A stretch of 5,010 bases of DNA, taken from positions 1 through 5,010 of the forward strand of contig CAAGMM010000006.1 in NCBI GenBank assembly GCA_900771045.1. Direction: 5' to 3'. Position numbers and translations under genes: made by a program. The notes below the pieces were generated by a model, which had not been told where the DNA came from, made no database searches, and was given only the letters and a program-made list of their open reading frames with translations. The stretch's first letter is position 1; each line of letters starts with the position of its first letter. Positions 4,836 through 5,010 of the stretch are shown piece by piece. Origin of the DNA: Bacteroidales bacterium (GTDB taxonomy: Bacteria; Bacteroidota; Bacteroidia; Bacteroidales; F082).

Positions 4836-5010
4836 TCAACGATTCACAATTTCAGCGACGATGAGCCTTTTCTCGTTGTCCCGACAAGTCGTCCCGATCA
4901 CAAAAACGTCTCCTCCGTCCTTGATTTTCAACTTTTTACGCAGTTCGTCAGGAGACAAAGGAAAATTCCGCGTCACGATGTTGCACTGCCTTACCCCGAT
5001 TCCTATTTCA
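4836..5010 (-). CDS. C-terminal fragment of a THUMP-like-domain SAM-dependent methyltransferase (partial)
   Basis: A minus-strand frame is open from the right window edge to a TGA at 4838-4836, giving the last 57 residues of a protein whose start lies outside. The text includes CNIVTRNFPLSPDELRKKL (9-27), then KIKDGGDVFVIGTT (28-41) and a hydrophobic strand RLIVAEIVNR at the end. The NFPLS...LRKKL.I.DGG.....GTT pattern resembles the C-terminal THUMP-like domain found on class I SAM-dependent methyltransferases in Bacteroidota, which are thought to act on RNA. The methyltransferase core is not in view, so the catalytic role is inferred from the family. The gene converges on the NAPRTase gene with almost no spacer. 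Confidence 0.75.
   Translation of the reverse strand, partial: EIGIGVRQCNIVTRNFPLSPDELRKKLKIKDGGDVFVIGTTCRDNEKRLIVAEIVNR

Noticed and set aside
4823..4837. GAAAA/TTTTC inverted repeat between the convergent genes as a bidirectional terminator
   Set aside because: The stem is 5 bp of mostly A-T pairs overlapping the NAPRTase stop codon; too weak to call.
4875..4899. Short TTGTC/GACAA palindrome and repeated GTCCCGA near the right edge
   Set aside because: They fall inside the methyltransferase-like coding sequence and are explained by its codons; the palindrome has only a 2-nt loop.

Overview
The window looks like chromosome of an anaerobic member of the Bacteroidota, most likely the Bacteroidales. 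The evidence is three promoter-like -7 boxes of the TAnnTTTG type (TATATTTG twice, TAACTTTG once), start codons without well-placed Shine-Dalgarno sequences, a small stand-alone RRM RNA-binding protein of the kind common in Bacteroides and relatives, and a right-edge fragment resembling the C-terminus of THUMP-like methyltransferases. The genus cannot be fixed from this sequence alone.

Left half (27-2612, minus strand): a tightly packed three-gene operon, read right to left. It begins with a stand-alone AMP-forming adenylation enzyme (NRPS A-domain/DltA type). A VOC (glyoxalase/methylmalonyl-CoA epimerase-like) metalloprotein follows after 2 nt, and a GNAT N-acetyltransferase after 7 nt. The operon probably continues beyond the left edge. 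No carrier protein, condensation domain or ketosynthase is visible, so the pathway is only partly seen. The best inference is activation of an amino acid or other small carboxylic acid, with tailoring or transfer by the other two proteins. Possible uses are decoration of a surface glycan or synthesis of a small metabolite. A leader of roughly 125 nt (2613-2744) precedes the operon. It holds a perfect 8-bp inverted repeat and a 21-codon mini-ORF.

Middle (2613-3324): an AT-rich divergent promoter region separates the operon from a plus-strand RRM protein gene. Then come an imperfect terminator hairpin, a good Bacteroidota-type promoter, a complete tRNA-Arg(UCU) gene without encoded CCA, and an 11-bp hairpin with a U-tract.

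Right half (3346-5010): nicotinate phosphoribosyltransferase (NAD salvage) on the plus strand, converging with the C-terminal end of a THUMP-like methyltransferase on the minus strand; their stop codons are 5 nt apart. The RRM and nicotinate phosphoribosyltransferase genes are visibly more GC-rich than much of the left operon, so the operon may be accessory DNA beside a housekeeping segment.

No CRISPR array, insertion sequence, integrase or long repeat was seen. The candidate for an under-described system is the adenylation-VOC-GNAT operon. Most of the rest is ordinary core genome.
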